From: CAYQJL01 sp964612295
GTDB lineage: Bacteria; Eisenbacteria; RBG-16-71-46; CAIMUX01; WJJG01
NCBI GenBank assembly: GCA_964612295.1
Contig: CAZTDY010000004.1
Location: 62,001 to 126,000 of the forward strand
Length of the DNA stretch: 64,000 bases
Direction: 5' to 3'
A program made the position numbers and the translations under genes. The notes beneath the pieces are model-generated. The model did no database searches. It had not been told where the DNA came from and saw nothing but the letters and a program-made list of their open reading frames with translations. Below, in pieces: positions 56,685 to 64,000 of the stretch. Numbering within the stretch: position 1 is the first letter of the stretch; each line of letters begins with the position of its first letter.

Positions 56685-59527
56685 TGAAGACCTATCCGAT
56701 CAACTTGACCCTCAATGGGGAGCCGGTCGCCCTCGAGGTCCCTGCGCAGCGGACTCTTCTGGAGTTGCTCAAGGGAGATCTGCACGCCAACAGCGTGAAG
56801 CTGGGTTGCGGCATCGGCGAGTGCGGCGCGTGTACGATCATCATGAACGGGGAACCGGTCAACAGCTGCCTGGTTTTCGCGATCGATGCCGACGGCGCCA
56901 CCATTGAGACTGCGGAAGGTGAGATCGAGGACGGGCTGCTCTCCGATCTGCAGCAGGCGTTCATCGACCACGGCGCTATCCAATGTGGTTTCTGCACACC
57001 CGGCATGATCACCTCCGCCCGCGCGTTGCTGCGAAAACGCGCGCAACCCACCCGCGAGGAGATCGTCGAGGCCCTGGCCGGCAACTACTGCCGGTGCACC
57101 GGATATGAACCGATCATCGCCGCCGTCGAGGCAATTGCCCAGGCCGGCGCGCCCGGTAAGTACCAGCCGAAGCCGGCGGAGGCGCCTCCCTATGTCGGCG
57201 GATCGACCCCGCGCGTCGACGGTGTGGAGAAGGTCGCCGGGACCGCGACCTACGTGCACGACCTGGTCCTGCCGGGAATGCTGCACGCACGGATCAAGAC
57301 CTCCCCCTGTGCGGCCGCGCGCATCGTGCGCATCGAGACGGAGAAGGCCGCCGCCATGCCCGGGGTTCGGGCAGTGCTGACGGGCGCCGATCTGCCGTAC
57401 AAGCTCGGCTTGTACATGCAGGACAAAGATATCCTGGCCCGGGACGTGGTTCGTTACCAGGGCGAGCCCGTCGCCGCCGTGGCCGCAAACACCCTTGAAC
57501 AGGCCCGGGCCGCATGTGACGCAATCGAGATCGAGTACGACGCGCTGGAGCCCGTGCTCAATGCGCGTGACGCTCTTCACGCGGACTCGCCACGGGTTCA
57601 TCCGGAACTGGGACAGTATTCGTGGATGGAAGGTGTCTTCTTCCCCCAGCCGGACACCAACGTGGCCCACCACCAGAAGGTCCGCAAAGGCGATGTGGCC
57701 GCGGGATTCGACGCGGCGGCCCAGACCTTCGAATTCAACTTCACCAGCCAACCGGTGCAGCATGTGCCGATGGAAACCCACACCGCGATCGCCGAGGCGA
57801 AGCCCGGTGGAGGAGTCGAGATCACGACGTCGGCGCAGTCGCCCTTCACCGTGAGGCATCTTTTCTGCCACACCTTTGACCTGCCCACCCACAAGGCGCG
57901 CGTGCGGGTGCCGCACGTCGGTGGCGGGTTCGGCGGCAAGGCGGGCATTCATCTCGAGCCCTTGGTCTACTGCCTGTCGAAAGCGGTGGGGGGACGCCCG
58001 GTCAAGATCGTCGCGACCCGGGAGGAAGAGTTCAACACCCTCCCCTCCCGCCAGGGCCTGGATGCTCGCATCAAAACGGGTGTCGCTGAGGACGGTACGA
58101 TTCTGGCGCTCGAGATCCAGTATCTGTGGGATGCCGGCGCCTACGCCGATTATGGCGTCAACATTGGGCGGGCCGCCGCCTATTCCGGCGCAGGGCCGTA
58201 TGTCGTGCCCAACTGCAAGCTCGACTCGAAGGTAATCTACACCAACAAGGTCTTCGGCACGGCGTATCGCGGGTTCGGGCATCTCGAGGTCCATTGGGCG
58301 ATCGAGCGCAACATGGATCTCATCGCGGGCCGGATGGGAATCGACCCCTATGAATTCCGCCGGAAGAATCTCCTGCGCATTGGGGAGACGACGATCACCG
58401 GCGAGTCCTTCACCGAAGGGCATGGACATCCCGAGGAGTGTCTCCGGCTGGTGGCGGACGCCATCGGGTGGACACCACAGACGCGCCCGGCCGAGATCGT
58501 CAGGCCCGGGTCGGGACGGGTGCGCGCCAAAGGGATCGCCGTTCTTCACAAGGCTCCGGCGATGCCCACCTTCACATCCTGTTCAGCAGTGATCAACTTG
58601 GCCGCCGATGGGGCTGCCACCGTGCTCATCAGCGGCGTGGACTACGGCCAGGGCACCTATACATCCCTCGCCCAGATCGCCGCCGACGAACTCAAGATCC
58701 CGGTCGAGACGGTGCGGGTCCCGTTCGAGAGCGACACGGATTTCACACCCTACGACTGGCAGACAGTGGCCAGCCGATTCGCGGTGATGGGCGGCAATGC
58801 CGTCATCATGGCGGCGCGCGACGCGTTGGAGCAGATCAAGGAGATCGCCGCCCGGGTGCTGGAGGTTCCCCCCGAAGATCTCGTCTGCGAGGATCGGCAG
58901 GTGTGGGCCAAGGACCGACCGGACGAGCCGCTCCACTACCGCCAGCTCGTGCTGGGGTACACCTATCCCAACGGCAATGCGATCGGTGGGCCGGTGATCG
59001 GGCGGGGACGTTACATCGCCAAGGGGCTGACGAATCTCGATCCCCAGACCGGGCAGGGGCTCCCCGCGCTCAACTGGACCTACGGGGCGCACGGGGTCGA
59101 GATCGAAGTCGACACCGATACCGGTGAGATCCTTGTTCTCCAGATCGCCTCCGCCTTCGATGTCGGCAAAGTGCTCAATGAACAGCAATGCCGATCCCAG
59201 GTGATCGGCGGGGTGGTTCAAGGGCTGGGCTCCACCCTGTGCGAGAAGTTCGTGTTCGAGAACGGTAGGCTCCTGAACAACTCGTTTGTCGACTACAAGA
59301 TCCCCACCGCGAAGGATGTACCGCTGTCGATGCGCGCATTCTTCATCGAGACGCCGCATCCGCAGGGGCCATATGGAGCCCGCGGCGTGGGAGAACACCC
59401 GATGATCTCTGTTCCCAGCGCCGTGGGCAATGCGCTCGCCAATGCCACGGGGCATGAGTTCTTCGAGCTGCCGCTGGATCCCGAACGCGTGTACTTGACT
59501 CTCAAGCACGCTGGCAAAGAGGGCTAA
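56684..59527 (+). CDS. Fused iron-sulfur and molybdopterin subunit of a xanthine dehydrogenase-family hydroxylase
   Basis: This 947-residue protein joins the small and large subunits. About residues 1-155 hold two [2Fe-2S] clusters (GCGIGECGACTIIMNGEPVN and IQCGFCTPGM with NYCRCTGYEP). Residues 175-947 are the molybdopterin domain (PRVDGVEKVAGTATYVHD, VGGGFGGKAGIHLEP, GTAYRGFGHLEVHWAIERN, and the C-terminal GARGVGEHPM with the catalytic glutamate region). It would hydroxylate an N-heterocycle or aldehyde with water as oxygen source. Small-large fusion with a separate FAD subunit is less common than three separate subunits. The gene sits with a cyclase and carbamoyltransferase-type genes, suggesting a heterocyclic substrate. 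Confidence 0.87.
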   Translation: MKTYPINLTLNGEPVALEVPAQRTLLELLKGDLHANSVKLGCGIGECGACTIIMNGEPVNSCLVFAIDADGATIETAEGEIEDGLLSDLQQAFIDHGAIQCGFCTPGMITSARALLRKRAQPTREEIVEALAGNYCRCTGYEPIIAAVEAIAQAGAPGKYQPKPAEAPPYVGGSTPRVDGVEKVAGTATYVHDLVLPGMLHARIKTSPCAAARIVRIETEKAAAMPGVRAVLTGADLPYKLGLYMQDKDILARDVVRYQGEPVAAVAANTLEQARAACDAIEIEYDALEPVLNARDALHADSPRVHPELGQYSWMEGVFFPQPDTNVAHHQKVRKGDVAAGFDAAAQTFEFNFTSQPVQHVPMETHTAIAEAKPGGGVEITTSAQSPFTVRHLFCHTFDLPTHKARVRVPHVGGGFGGKAGIHLEPLVYCLSKAVGGRPVKIVATREEEFNTLPSRQGLDARIKTGVAEDGTILALEIQYLWDAGAYADYGVNIGRAAAYSGAGPYVVPNCKLDSKVIYTNKVFGTAYRGFGHLEVHWAIERNMDLIAGRMGIDPYEFRRKNLLRIGETTITGESFTEGHGHPEECLRLVADAIGWTPQTRPAEIVRPGSGRVRAKGIAVLHKAPAMPTFTSCSAVINLAADGAATVLISGVDYGQGTYTSLAQIAADELKIPVETVRVPFESDTDFTPYDWQTVASRFAVMGGNAVIMAARDALEQIKEIAARVLEVPPEDLVCEDRQVWAKDRPDEPLHYRQLVLGYTYPNGNAIGGPVIGRGRYIAKGLTNLDPQTGQGLPALNWTYGAHGVEIEVDTDTGEILVLQIASAFDVGKVLNEQQCRSQVIGGVVQGLGSTLCEKFVFENGRLLNNSFVDYKIPTAKDVPLSMRAFFIETPHPQGPYGARGVGEHPMISVPSAVGNALANATGHEFFELPLDPERVYLTLKHAGKEG

Positions 59528-59529
59528 TC

Positions 59530-61047
59530 GTGGCCGGTTCTGTCTCTCATGTCACGGTCCACCGGGACAGCTACCATGACTCCGTGTTGCTCATGCGGCT
59601 CACGCAGGAACTCAAGGCCAAGAGCGGCATCGAGGATGCCGTGGTGGTCATGGGAACCCCCCACAATCTGGACCTTCTCCGGCAAAGCGGCTTCAGCGGT
59701 CCCGAACTCGATGCCGCCGGCGCGAACGATCTGGTCATTGCCGTCCGGGGCAAGGTGACGCCTGAGTTGATCGAAGGAGCCATGGCGGAGTTGCTGCAGG
59801 GCGACCGGTCTTGTGCACCCGATGAGATCCGCCCGGGATCACTGAGCGAGGCAATCGAGCAGCATCCGGAAACGAATCTGGTTCTCATCTCGGTTCCGGG
59901 TGCACGGGCCGCCCGGGAGGCGCGGCGCGCGCTGGCCGCCGGGCGCCATGTCATGGTGTTTTCGGACAATGTCTCCCTCGCCGATGAGGTCGAACTCAAA
60001 GAGCAAGCCCGCCGCAGCGGTCTGCTGATGATGGGCCCCGACTGCGGCACGGCCGTCATCAACGGCCATCCCCTGGCCTTCGCCAATGCCGTGCGGCGCG
60101 GACCCATCGGCGTGGTCGGCGCCTCCGGCACGGGCATCCAGGAGATCACCTGCTGTATCCATCGCCTTGGAGGCGGCGTCTCCCAGGCCATCGGCACGGG
60201 GGGGCGCGATCTCTCCGACGAGGTGGGTGGAACGATGACCGTCTTCGGCATCGAAGCCTTGGCTGCGGATCCCGCCACGGAAGTCCTGGTGGTGGTCTCG
60301 AAGCCGCCGTCGGAAGCTTCAGCCCAGAAGATCATCAAGGCCCTGGCCGCCACGCCAAAGCCCAGCATCGTTCACTTTGTCGGCGCCGATCCGCGTCCCG
60401 CCGACGAAGAACGCCAAATCCAGTTCGCCGACACCTTGGCCGGGGCGGCCGAGCTGGCGTGCCGGTTTGCAGCGGACGGATACGCTCCGGCGCAGTCGAG
60501 TGAGCCGGACCCGCGGATGGTTGAACGGTTGGCGGGCTCATTGCCTCGGGGCGCGACCCTGAGAGGGCTATTCTGCGGGGGAACCACGGCGCATGAGGCG
60601 CTGACGATCCTGGCGCGCGCAGGGCTCGCGGTATCCTCCAACCTGAAGACGGCGAACGCGGCCAGCCAAACTGGCGGGAATTCTCTGCTGGATCTGGGCG
60701 CGGATGAGTTCACCCAGGGCCGGCCTCATCCGATGATCGAACCGAGCTTGAGAAACGAGCGATTGATCGAGGAGATCGCGAATCCGGATGTGGGACTTCT
60801 GCTGTTCGACCTGATCCTCGGGTTCGGGTCTCACGCGGATCCCGCGGGCGTACTTGCAGAGGGAGTTGATGCCGCTCGCAAGGACGGCCGCGAGATCGTG
60901 GCGATCGCTTCCATCACCGGCACCGACGACGATCCGCAGGACTTCGGACTGCAGCAGCGCAAGCTCGAGGGAGCCGGGATCGTCATCGCTCCAGACAACC
61001 GCGCCGCCGCGCAACTCGCCGCAGCAGTGATGCGGAGGATTCGTTGA
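59530..61047 (+). CDS. fdrA: FdrA-family acyl-CoA synthetase-like protein
   Basis: This is a 505-residue protein of the FdrA (AllF) family, a relative of succinyl-CoA synthetase. It has the CoA-ligase domain (GLLMMGPDCGTAVINGHPLAF, VVGASGTGIQEITCCIHRLG and GTGGRDLSDEVGG) and a second ligase-type domain after residue 310 (LRGLFCGGTTAHEAL, KLEGAGIVIAPDNRAAAQL). In E. coli FdrA works with DUF1116 and DUF2877 proteins in oxamate carbamoyltransferase of allantoin breakdown. The same trio is encoded here, with a cyclase inserted. The GTG at 59530 is two bases after the preceding stop; the next gene overlaps its end. Confidence 0.88.
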   Translation: MAGSVSHVTVHRDSYHDSVLLMRLTQELKAKSGIEDAVVVMGTPHNLDLLRQSGFSGPELDAAGANDLVIAVRGKVTPELIEGAMAELLQGDRSCAPDEIRPGSLSEAIEQHPETNLVLISVPGARAAREARRALAAGRHVMVFSDNVSLADEVELKEQARRSGLLMMGPDCGTAVINGHPLAFANAVRRGPIGVVGASGTGIQEITCCIHRLGGGVSQAIGTGGRDLSDEVGGTMTVFGIEALAADPATEVLVVVSKPPSEASAQKIIKALAATPKPSIVHFVGADPRPADEERQIQFADTLAGAAELACRFAADGYAPAQSSEPDPRMVERLAGSLPRGATLRGLFCGGTTAHEALTILARAGLAVSSNLKTANAASQTGGNSLLDLGADEFTQGRPHPMIEPSLRNERLIEEIANPDVGLLLFDLILGFGSHADPAGVLAEGVDAARKDGREIVAIASITGTDDDPQDFGLQQRKLEGAGIVIAPDNRAAAQLAAAVMRRIR

Positions 61048-62492
61048 TGGCGACCGAGAGAGTCACAGCACTGTTCGAGCAACCCCTGGCCGTGATCAAC
61101 CTGGGCCTGGCGGAGTTCGCCGAGAACCTCACGGTTCAGGGGGCCCGGGCCGTGCAGGTCGATTGGCGCCCTCCTGCGGGGGGCGATCCGGCCACCCTGG
61201 AGGCAATCGACACCTGCTACGACGATGCGGGGCAACTGGCGGAGTCTATCGCCAAGGCCAATCGCGAGGCGATCGACCGGCTGCTGCGCGCGCGTCCCAC
61301 GATCGTCGATATCGCCACGGCCGCCGAGGTGATCCCCGGCATGCGCCCAAACCTGATCCTGCACGCCGGGCCTCCGGTCCCGTGGGAGCAGATGAGTGGG
61401 CCCACGCGCGGCGCAGTGATGGGCGGCCTGGTCTATGAAGGACTGGCCGAAACCCCGGAACAGGCCGCCGAACTCGCGGCCTCCGGAGAGATCGATTTTG
61501 AGCCCTGCCACCATCACCAGGCGGTTGGACCCATGGCCGGCGTGGTGACCGCGCGCATGCCGGTCTGGGTGCTCGAGAACACCGCGTTCGGCAACCGCGC
61601 CTTCTGTACCCTCAACGAGGGCCTGGGCAAGGTCCTGCGATATGGAGCCTACGGCGAAGAGGTCATCGATCGCCTCCGGTGGATGGAAGATACCCTCGCG
61701 CCGCTCCTCAAAGGCGCGCTCGAGCGGCACGGCCCCATCGACATGCGCAGCCTGATCGCCCAAGCGCTGCAGATGGGAGATGAGGGACACAACCGCAATC
61801 GAGCCGGGACCTCGCTCTTCATCCGGGCATTGTCTCCGCACCTGGCGCACTCGCGATTCGCGCCGGAGCAGATCGAGGCGGCCTACACGTTTCTCGATGG
61901 AAACGATCACTTCTTTCTCAATCTGAGCATGCCGGCCTGCAAGTGCGCCCTCGATCCGGCCCGGGGGATCAGGCACAGCACGATGGTCACCGCGATGTCA
62001 CGCAACGGCACGGAATTCGGAATCCAGATCTCGGGTTGCGGGAATCGCTGGTTCACCGCTCCCGCTCCGATGGTGGAGGGGCTATACCTACCCGGCTTCG
62101 ATGCAGAGGATGCCGCCCCCGACATCGGAGACTCCGTCATCACCGAAAGCGCCGGCATCGGAGGATTCGCCATGGCCGCCGCCCCCGCGATTGTACAGTT
62201 CGTCGGAGGCAGTGCGACTCAGGCTCTCGCGTTCACGCGGCGCATGTACAGCATCACGCTGGCCGACCACTCGGCCTACAAGATTCCAGCGCTGGACTTC
62301 CGGGGAACGCCCACCGGAATCGATGCGCTCAAGGTTGTGGAAACCAGTATAGTCCCCGTCGTCAACACCGGCATTGCTCACCGGCAGGCCGGTATCGGCA
62401 TGGTCGGCGCAGGTTTGGTCAAACCGCCGATCGAGTGTTTCTGGAAAGGCCTCCGTGCTTTCGCCGAGGGCCTGCGAGGAGAAAAGACATGA
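61047..62492 (+). CDS. DUF1116 protein (YlbE/AllG family), partner of FdrA
   Basis: This is a 481-residue DUF1116 protein. Long family regions are visible, such as VQVDWRPPAGGDPATLEAID, HHHQAVGPMAGVVTARMPVW, NRAFCTLNEGLGKVLRYGAYG, DEGHNRNRAGTSLFI and TAMSRNGTEFGIQISGCGNR. It is the large companion of FdrA in the carbamoyl-transfer complex. The AUG at 61047 overlaps the FdrA stop (TGATG), so the two are translationally coupled. The C-terminus overlaps the cyclase start by 4 bases. Confidence 0.9.
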   Translation: MATERVTALFEQPLAVINLGLAEFAENLTVQGARAVQVDWRPPAGGDPATLEAIDTCYDDAGQLAESIAKANREAIDRLLRARPTIVDIATAAEVIPGMRPNLILHAGPPVPWEQMSGPTRGAVMGGLVYEGLAETPEQAAELAASGEIDFEPCHHHQAVGPMAGVVTARMPVWVLENTAFGNRAFCTLNEGLGKVLRYGAYGEEVIDRLRWMEDTLAPLLKGALERHGPIDMRSLIAQALQMGDEGHNRNRAGTSLFIRALSPHLAHSRFAPEQIEAAYTFLDGNDHFFLNLSMPACKCALDPARGIRHSTMVTAMSRNGTEFGIQISGCGNRWFTAPAPMVEGLYLPGFDAEDAAPDIGDSVITESAGIGGFAMAAAPAIVQFVGGSATQALAFTRRMYSITLADHSAYKIPALDFRGTPTGIDALKVVETSIVPVVNTGIAHRQAGIGMVGAGLVKPPIECFWKGLRAFAEGLRGEKT

Positions 62493-63322
62493 AACTCATC
62501 GACCTGACGATCCCCCTCGGCATCGGCACGCCGCCCTGGCCGACCTATGAACCGCTCCAGATGAAATACTTCAAGCGGCTGGCGCCCCACGGGGCCAATG
62601 GGCAGCTCCTCACCCACTCGAACCATGTCGGCACGCACTTAGACGGAGAGATTCACTTCTACACCCCGGGCAAGGACATCGCCAGCCTGACCCTGGACTA
62701 TCTGGTCGGAGACGGTGTCGTGGTGGATCTCTCGGATTGTGTCGGCGACTACGACGTCTACACCTCGGCGATGATCGAGGAGCGGGTGGAGGTGAAGGAA
62801 GATGACATCCTCATCATCAGCACCGGCTATCACAAGTATGGATGGGATCAGCCGACCGCCGATGAGATCGCCTACATGGTCAAACACCCCGGCCCCGACC
62901 GGGAGTTCGCCGAGTGGGCCAAGAAGAAGAAGATTCGCTGGATCGGGGTCGATTGCGGCAGCGCCGACCATCCCATGAACACCATCATCCGCCAGTGGTG
63001 TCCGCGGCAGGCGAAGGAGGCCGATGCGCACTTCGTCAAGAAGTACGGCATGCCGCTGGATGAGTACTTCGACGATTCGAAGTATCAGCTCATGCACCTC
63101 GAGATGTTCAACCACGGCATTCTCCATGCCGAATGTCTGGGAGGCGACATCGAGCTCCTCCTCAACCAACGCGTGCAGATCGGCTGTTTCCCGTGGCGTT
63201 TGGTGGATGGGGAAAGCTGCATCTCTCGCATCGTGGCGTTCGTCGACGATGCCCGCTACGAGGAGCTCATGAAGGTCAAGGCCGGAGCCACGCTGACCAA
63301 GTGGGGTGATGTGGTCGGCTAG
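62489..63322 (+). CDS. Cyclase-family metal hydrolase (kynurenine formamidase/isatin hydrolase-like)
   Basis: This 277-residue protein has the defining metal motif LTHSNHVGTHLDGEIHF (HxGTHxDxxxH) and the start KLIDLTIPLGIGTPPWPTY. Conserved-looking middle segments are ILIISTGYHKYGWDQPTADE and WIGVDCGSADHPMNTII. The family hydrolyses cyclic or linear amides, including isatin and N-formylkynurenine. Inside the FdrA cluster it would open an oxidised ring or cleave a formamide-type bond, by inference. It overlaps the DUF1116 gene (ATGA) and is followed after 19 bases by the DUF2877 gene. Confidence 0.88.
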   Translation: MKLIDLTIPLGIGTPPWPTYEPLQMKYFKRLAPHGANGQLLTHSNHVGTHLDGEIHFYTPGKDIASLTLDYLVGDGVVVDLSDCVGDYDVYTSAMIEERVEVKEDDILIISTGYHKYGWDQPTADEIAYMVKHPGPDREFAEWAKKKKIRWIGVDCGSADHPMNTIIRQWCPRQAKEADAHFVKKYGMPLDEYFDDSKYQLMHLEMFNHGILHAECLGGDIELLLNQRVQIGCFPWRLVDGESCISRIVAFVDDARYEELMKVKAGATLTKWGDVVG

Positions 63323-63341
63323 CCTTCCAGGGGTCCACGCG

Positions 63342-64000
63342 ATGTACAACCCACTGAGAGCGGGAGCCCCCGCCGCCAGCGCCCTCGCGCGGGATGGGGC
63401 AGGGCAGGTGGCCTCGGTTCATCGCCGGGCGATCAATCTGCTGTTTGACGACGGATCGTTGATTGGTTTGCTGCCGGCGAATCACCCGATTCATCCCTGG
63501 GCGGCGTCGGGGGTGTCCTGGGATGCGGACCTGTTCGAGGCGGGCGCATCCTTTGAGACGAGCAAAGGTGTGTTGGCCGCGGGACGCCTGCGTCTCGACC
63601 TCACGGACATCGAAGTCGTTGACCTACGATTGACTCGCCGCCCGGCGATGTTGTCTGCGGCGGCGGTCGAAACCATCGCGGCCATTGACGCATCTTCCGA
63701 TGCCGACGATCCCCTCGTGCCTCTCGGCCGTGACGAGCTGCAGAGCTGCCTGACGGGAAGCGATATCGTGAACCTCATCGATCTGGTCGGCAGAGGACTC
63801 GGTCACACGCCCTCCGGTGACGATGCGCTTCTGGGAATTCTCGCTGGATTGGATTTCTGCCTGGATAGCTGGCCCCCCGCCGCTCGGTTGCGCGATCAGG
63901 TGAGCGCTGCCCTTCAGGACCAGGCTCTCTTGTCGCGGACAACGCGTCTGTCAGGTCAGCTGTTCGAGACGGCGGCGGCGGGGCAATACCCCGAGCCTCT
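63342..64000 (+). CDS. DUF2877 protein (YlbF/AllH family), partial (C-terminus beyond window end)
   Basis: The frame is open from AUG 63342 to the window end, giving 219 residues. The family core is clear: LIDLVGRGLGHTPSGDDALL (conserved GLGxTPSGDD motif) and the earlier INLLFDDGSLIGLLPANHP. DUF2877 proteins complete the FdrA-DUF1116 carbamoyltransferase set. The ribosome site is weak (CCAGGGG). With the rest of the gene missing I cannot check for a following carbamate kinase, which would complete an oxamate-carbamoyltransferase-type pathway. Confidence 0.85.
   Translation, partial: MYNPLRAGAPAASALARDGAGQVASVHRRAINLLFDDGSLIGLLPANHPIHPWAASGVSWDADLFEAGASFETSKGVLAAGRLRLDLTDIEVVDLRLTRRPAMLSAAAVETIAAIDASSDADDPLVPLGRDELQSCLTGSDIVNLIDLVGRGLGHTPSGDDALLGILAGLDFCLDSWPPAARLRDQVSAALQDQALLSRTTRLSGQLFETAAAGQYPEP

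Noticed and set aside
1..64000. CRISPR arrays, insertion sequences, tRNA or rRNA genes
   Set aside because: No spaced direct repeats, transposase or integrase reading frames, or cloverleaf-like sequences were found on reading both strands; a tRNA finder was not available to confirm.

Overview
The window is about 64 kb of GC-rich bacterial DNA from an anaerobe that degrades aromatic compounds. The bam operon for class II (tungsten, ATP-independent) benzoyl-CoA reductase, oxygen-sensitive iron-sulfur and tungsten enzymes, and a UGA-encoded selenocysteine point to a strict or near-strict anaerobe. Several secreted proteins (FlgD/T9SS-like C-terminal domains, a streptopain-type C10 protease, a YadA-head-like repeat protein, a secreted TPR-CHAT protein) are typical of FCB-group candidate phyla such as Krumholzibacteriota, Eisenbacteria or Latescibacteria. 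That placement is inference; no rRNA or tRNA gene was seen.

Layout. Positions 1-12.8 kb are housekeeping and accessory genes: a partial secreted protein, a methyltransferase, a membrane RsbU-type phosphatase, bifunctional FTCD, a DUF2089/SHOCT operon with a clear promoter-operator, a SatD-like regulator, secreted proteins, and an ECF sigma/anti-sigma pair. Positions 12.9-36.9 kb are a run of plus-strand catabolic genes: a fused hydantoinase/5-oxoprolinase; ring-opening hydrolase Oah/BamA; thiolases; a fused hydroxyacyl-CoA dehydrogenase/enoyl-CoA hydratase; acyl-CoA synthetase; a one-subunit 2-hydroxyacyl-CoA-dehydratase-type protein with its ATPase activator; an ADP-forming acyl-CoA synthetase; an AorABC-like flavoprotein/tungsten oxidoreductase/ferredoxin set; and dehydrogenases. 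Positions 36.9-41.1 kb hold two broken secreted-protein genes. Positions 41.1-53.4 kb (minus strand) hold tetR-bamBCDEFGHI plus a metallo-hydrolase, with bamF read through a UGA followed by a SECIS-like hairpin. Positions 53.5-64 kb (plus strand), divergent from tetR across two tandem operators, encode a thiolase lacking its active cysteine, its DUF35 partner, a molybdenum hydroxylase, and FdrA/DUF1116/cyclase/DUF2877.

How they fit together. BamB-I would reduce benzoyl-CoA to a cyclic dienoyl-CoA; hydratase and Had-like alcohol dehydrogenase convert it to the oxo-cyclohexene-CoA; BamA opens the ring; the hydroxyacyl-CoA dehydrogenase and thiolases carry out the beta-oxidation-like steps; the ADP-forming ligase could recover ATP. 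The last cluster looks like a separate pathway in which a heterocycle is hydroxylated, its ring opened and a carbamoyl-type group transferred. It shares its control region with the bam operon, which is the most interesting organisational feature here.

Accessory genes carry several lesions: one-base insertions in C8 and G9 tracts, a one-base loss at the catalytic histidine of the CHAT protease, an in-frame amber codon and a 5'-truncated gene. The catabolic genes are intact.
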